A stretch of 5,440 nucleotides of DNA, from contig CANQCH010000076.1 of NCBI GenBank assembly GCA_947589165.1, positions 1 to 5,440 of the forward strand, given 5' to 3'. The translations under genes and the position numbers were made by a program. How positions within the stretch are numbered: the stretch's first letter is position 1; every line of letters begins with the position of its first letter. The notes under the pieces are model-generated. The model had not been told where the DNA came from. It was given only the letters and a program-made list of their open reading frames with translations, and made no database searches. Source of the stretch: an uncultured Bacilli bacterium (lineage in GTDB: Bacteria > Bacillota_I > Bacilli_A > RF39 > UBA660). This document shows, one piece after another, positions 4,371-5,440 of the stretch.

Positions 4371-5440
4371 CCTTCTCTAGTATCTTTTAATATAATGCCG
4401 CTAGCCAACAATTCATCGCGAATTTGATCCGCAAGCACGTAATTTTTTTGTTCTTTAGCTTCATTTCTTTCCGCAATTTTCGCTAAAATATATTGTTCTT
4501 TTTCCTTATCAATAGTTACATCCGGTTTAATTAAATCTAAGGCTAAAACTTGATCCCAATTTTTAATTAAATTGTATTTGGTACCAGCATCAACATCGCT
4601 TTTAATTAAATCATATAAAATAGTTAACGCATTCGCGGTATTTAAATCATCTTCTAAAGTACTTTTAAATTTATTATCCCAGGTTGTAAATATATCGGCG
4701 TCATATTCAGAAGTTTTGGTCAAACTTTGCGTTTTATTTAATAATTTTTTGTAAGCCTTTTCGGCGCCATCTAAGGAATCAAAACTAAATACTAATTGTT
4801 TACGATAATGGCTTTGTAAACATAGATAACGGAAGCTTAAAGGATTATAACCTTTTTCTTGTAAAATGGAAACGGTTAAAATAGCCCCATGGCTTTTACT
4901 CATTTTACCTGATTCATCATTAAGATGTTCATTATGGAACCAATATTTACACCAAGGATGGCCTAAATAAGCTTCACTTTGGGCAATTTCGTTAGTGTGA
5001 TGGGGGAAAATATTATCTACGCCACCCCCATGAATATCTAAATATTCGCCTAAATATTTAATACTAATGCCGGAACATTCAATATGCCACCCGGGATAAC
5101 CTAAGCCCCACGGACTTTCCCATTTTAATTCTTGATCTTCAAATTTTGATTTCGTAAACCATAAAACAAAATCATTTTGGTTATGCTTGGCATCATCTTT
5201 TTCGACCCCATCGCGAACTCCAACGACCATTTCATCGATTTTATGATTAGTTAATTTATAGTAATCTTTTAATTTTGTCGTATCAAAATAAACATTACCG
5301 CCAGATATATAAGCATAGCCTTTAGTTAATAAAGTTTCAATCATCGTAATATAAAAATCCACGTTAGATGTCGCCGGGCTCACAATATCGGGCATCCGTA
5401 AATTCAATAATTTATAATCATGGAAAAAGGCATCCGTATA
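4349..5440 (-). CDS. cysS: Cysteinyl-tRNA synthetase (partial, 5' end outside window)
   Basis: CysRS charges tRNA-Cys with cysteine using ATP and is a class I synthetase of the cytosol. The reading frame is open to the right edge, so 363 residues are visible and roughly 90 N-terminal residues, with the HIGH motif and the first zinc Cys, are missing. The first Met-like point in the window (TTG at 5407) is internal, since CysRS-like residues (YTDAFFHDYKL) continue upstream. Visible signatures include LNLRMPDIVSPATS at the start and SPWGLGYPGWHIECSG. FPHHTNEIAQSE supplies His and Glu zinc ligands, spaced 25 and 29 residues from the HIEC Cys as in the family. The class I loop is KMSKS (visible residues 179-183). 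The DALR-like helical region and the C-terminal ALADxIRDEL-type segment (VLADQIRDELLASGI) are complete. The protein looks intact and ordinary. Confidence 0.96.
   Translation of the reverse strand, partial: YTDAFFHDYKLLNLRMPDIVSPATSNVDFYITMIETLLTKGYAYISGGNVYFDTTKLKDYYKLTNHKIDEMVVGVRDGVEKDDAKHNQNDFVLWFTKSKFEDQELKWESPWGLGYPGWHIECSGISIKYLGEYLDIHGGGVDNIFPHHTNEIAQSEAYLGHPWCKYWFHNEHLNDESGKMSKSHGAILTVSILQEKGYNPLSFRYLCLQSHYRKQLVFSFDSLDGAEKAYKKLLNKTQSLTKTSEYDADIFTTWDNKFKSTLEDDLNTANALTILYDLIKSDVDAGTKYNLIKNWDQVLALDLIKPDVTIDKEKEQYILAKIAERNEAKEQKNYVLADQIRDELLASGIILKDTREGTTYEIK

Noticed and set aside
4572..4754. 60-codon plus-strand frame inside cysS
   Set aside because: It is antisense to conserved cysS sequence, with no SD and no recognisable product.

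Overview
The window is AT-rich, standard-code bacterial DNA. Visible Trp codons are TGG and no gene contains an in-frame TGA. It carries Shine-Dalgarno (SD) sequences of the Bacillus type, TATAAT-like promoters with short leaders, and a peptidoglycan gene (murC). This suggests a low-GC, walled, probably anaerobic Firmicute of the Bacilli/Erysipelotrichia/RF39-like type. The exact lineage cannot be fixed from sequence alone.

Left part (1-1388), nucleotide supply: the 5' end of a reductase gene with an N-terminal ATP-cone, most likely the anaerobic ribonucleotide reductase nrdD, runs off the left edge on the minus strand. Divergent from it lies a Crp/Fnr-family regulator, followed on the same strand by dUTPase (dut). 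The 110-bp divergent spacer holds a perfect 18-bp palindrome. It sits at -41.5 relative to the predicted nrdD start and overlaps the predicted -35 of the regulator. This is the arrangement expected of a class II activator that also controls its own synthesis. A hairpin terminator closes dut, and its 3' arm contains the -35 of the next promoter.

Centre (1371-2801), cell wall: murC, UDP-N-acetylmuramate--L-alanine ligase, is complete, has its own promoter, and ends inside a bidirectional terminator.

Right-centre (2803-4303), an unrecognised two-gene unit on the minus strand: a 47-residue, very acidic protein overlaps by 8 nt a 454-residue soluble protein of unknown function. The larger protein has an internal C-terminal duplication of about 50 residues and an N-terminal stretch faintly like the HopA1/lanthipeptide-synthetase-associated fold. 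The sampled half of this gene is about five points lower in GC than the sampled half of murC. With its own TATAAT box and terminator, the pair is the best candidate here for an undescribed system.

Right edge (4342-5440): most of cysS, cysteinyl-tRNA synthetase, minus strand, lacking about 90 N-terminal residues beyond the window. Its stop codon lies within its terminator stem. No gene-free stretch exceeds about 110 bases, and no tRNA, rRNA, CRISPR or insertion sequence was seen.
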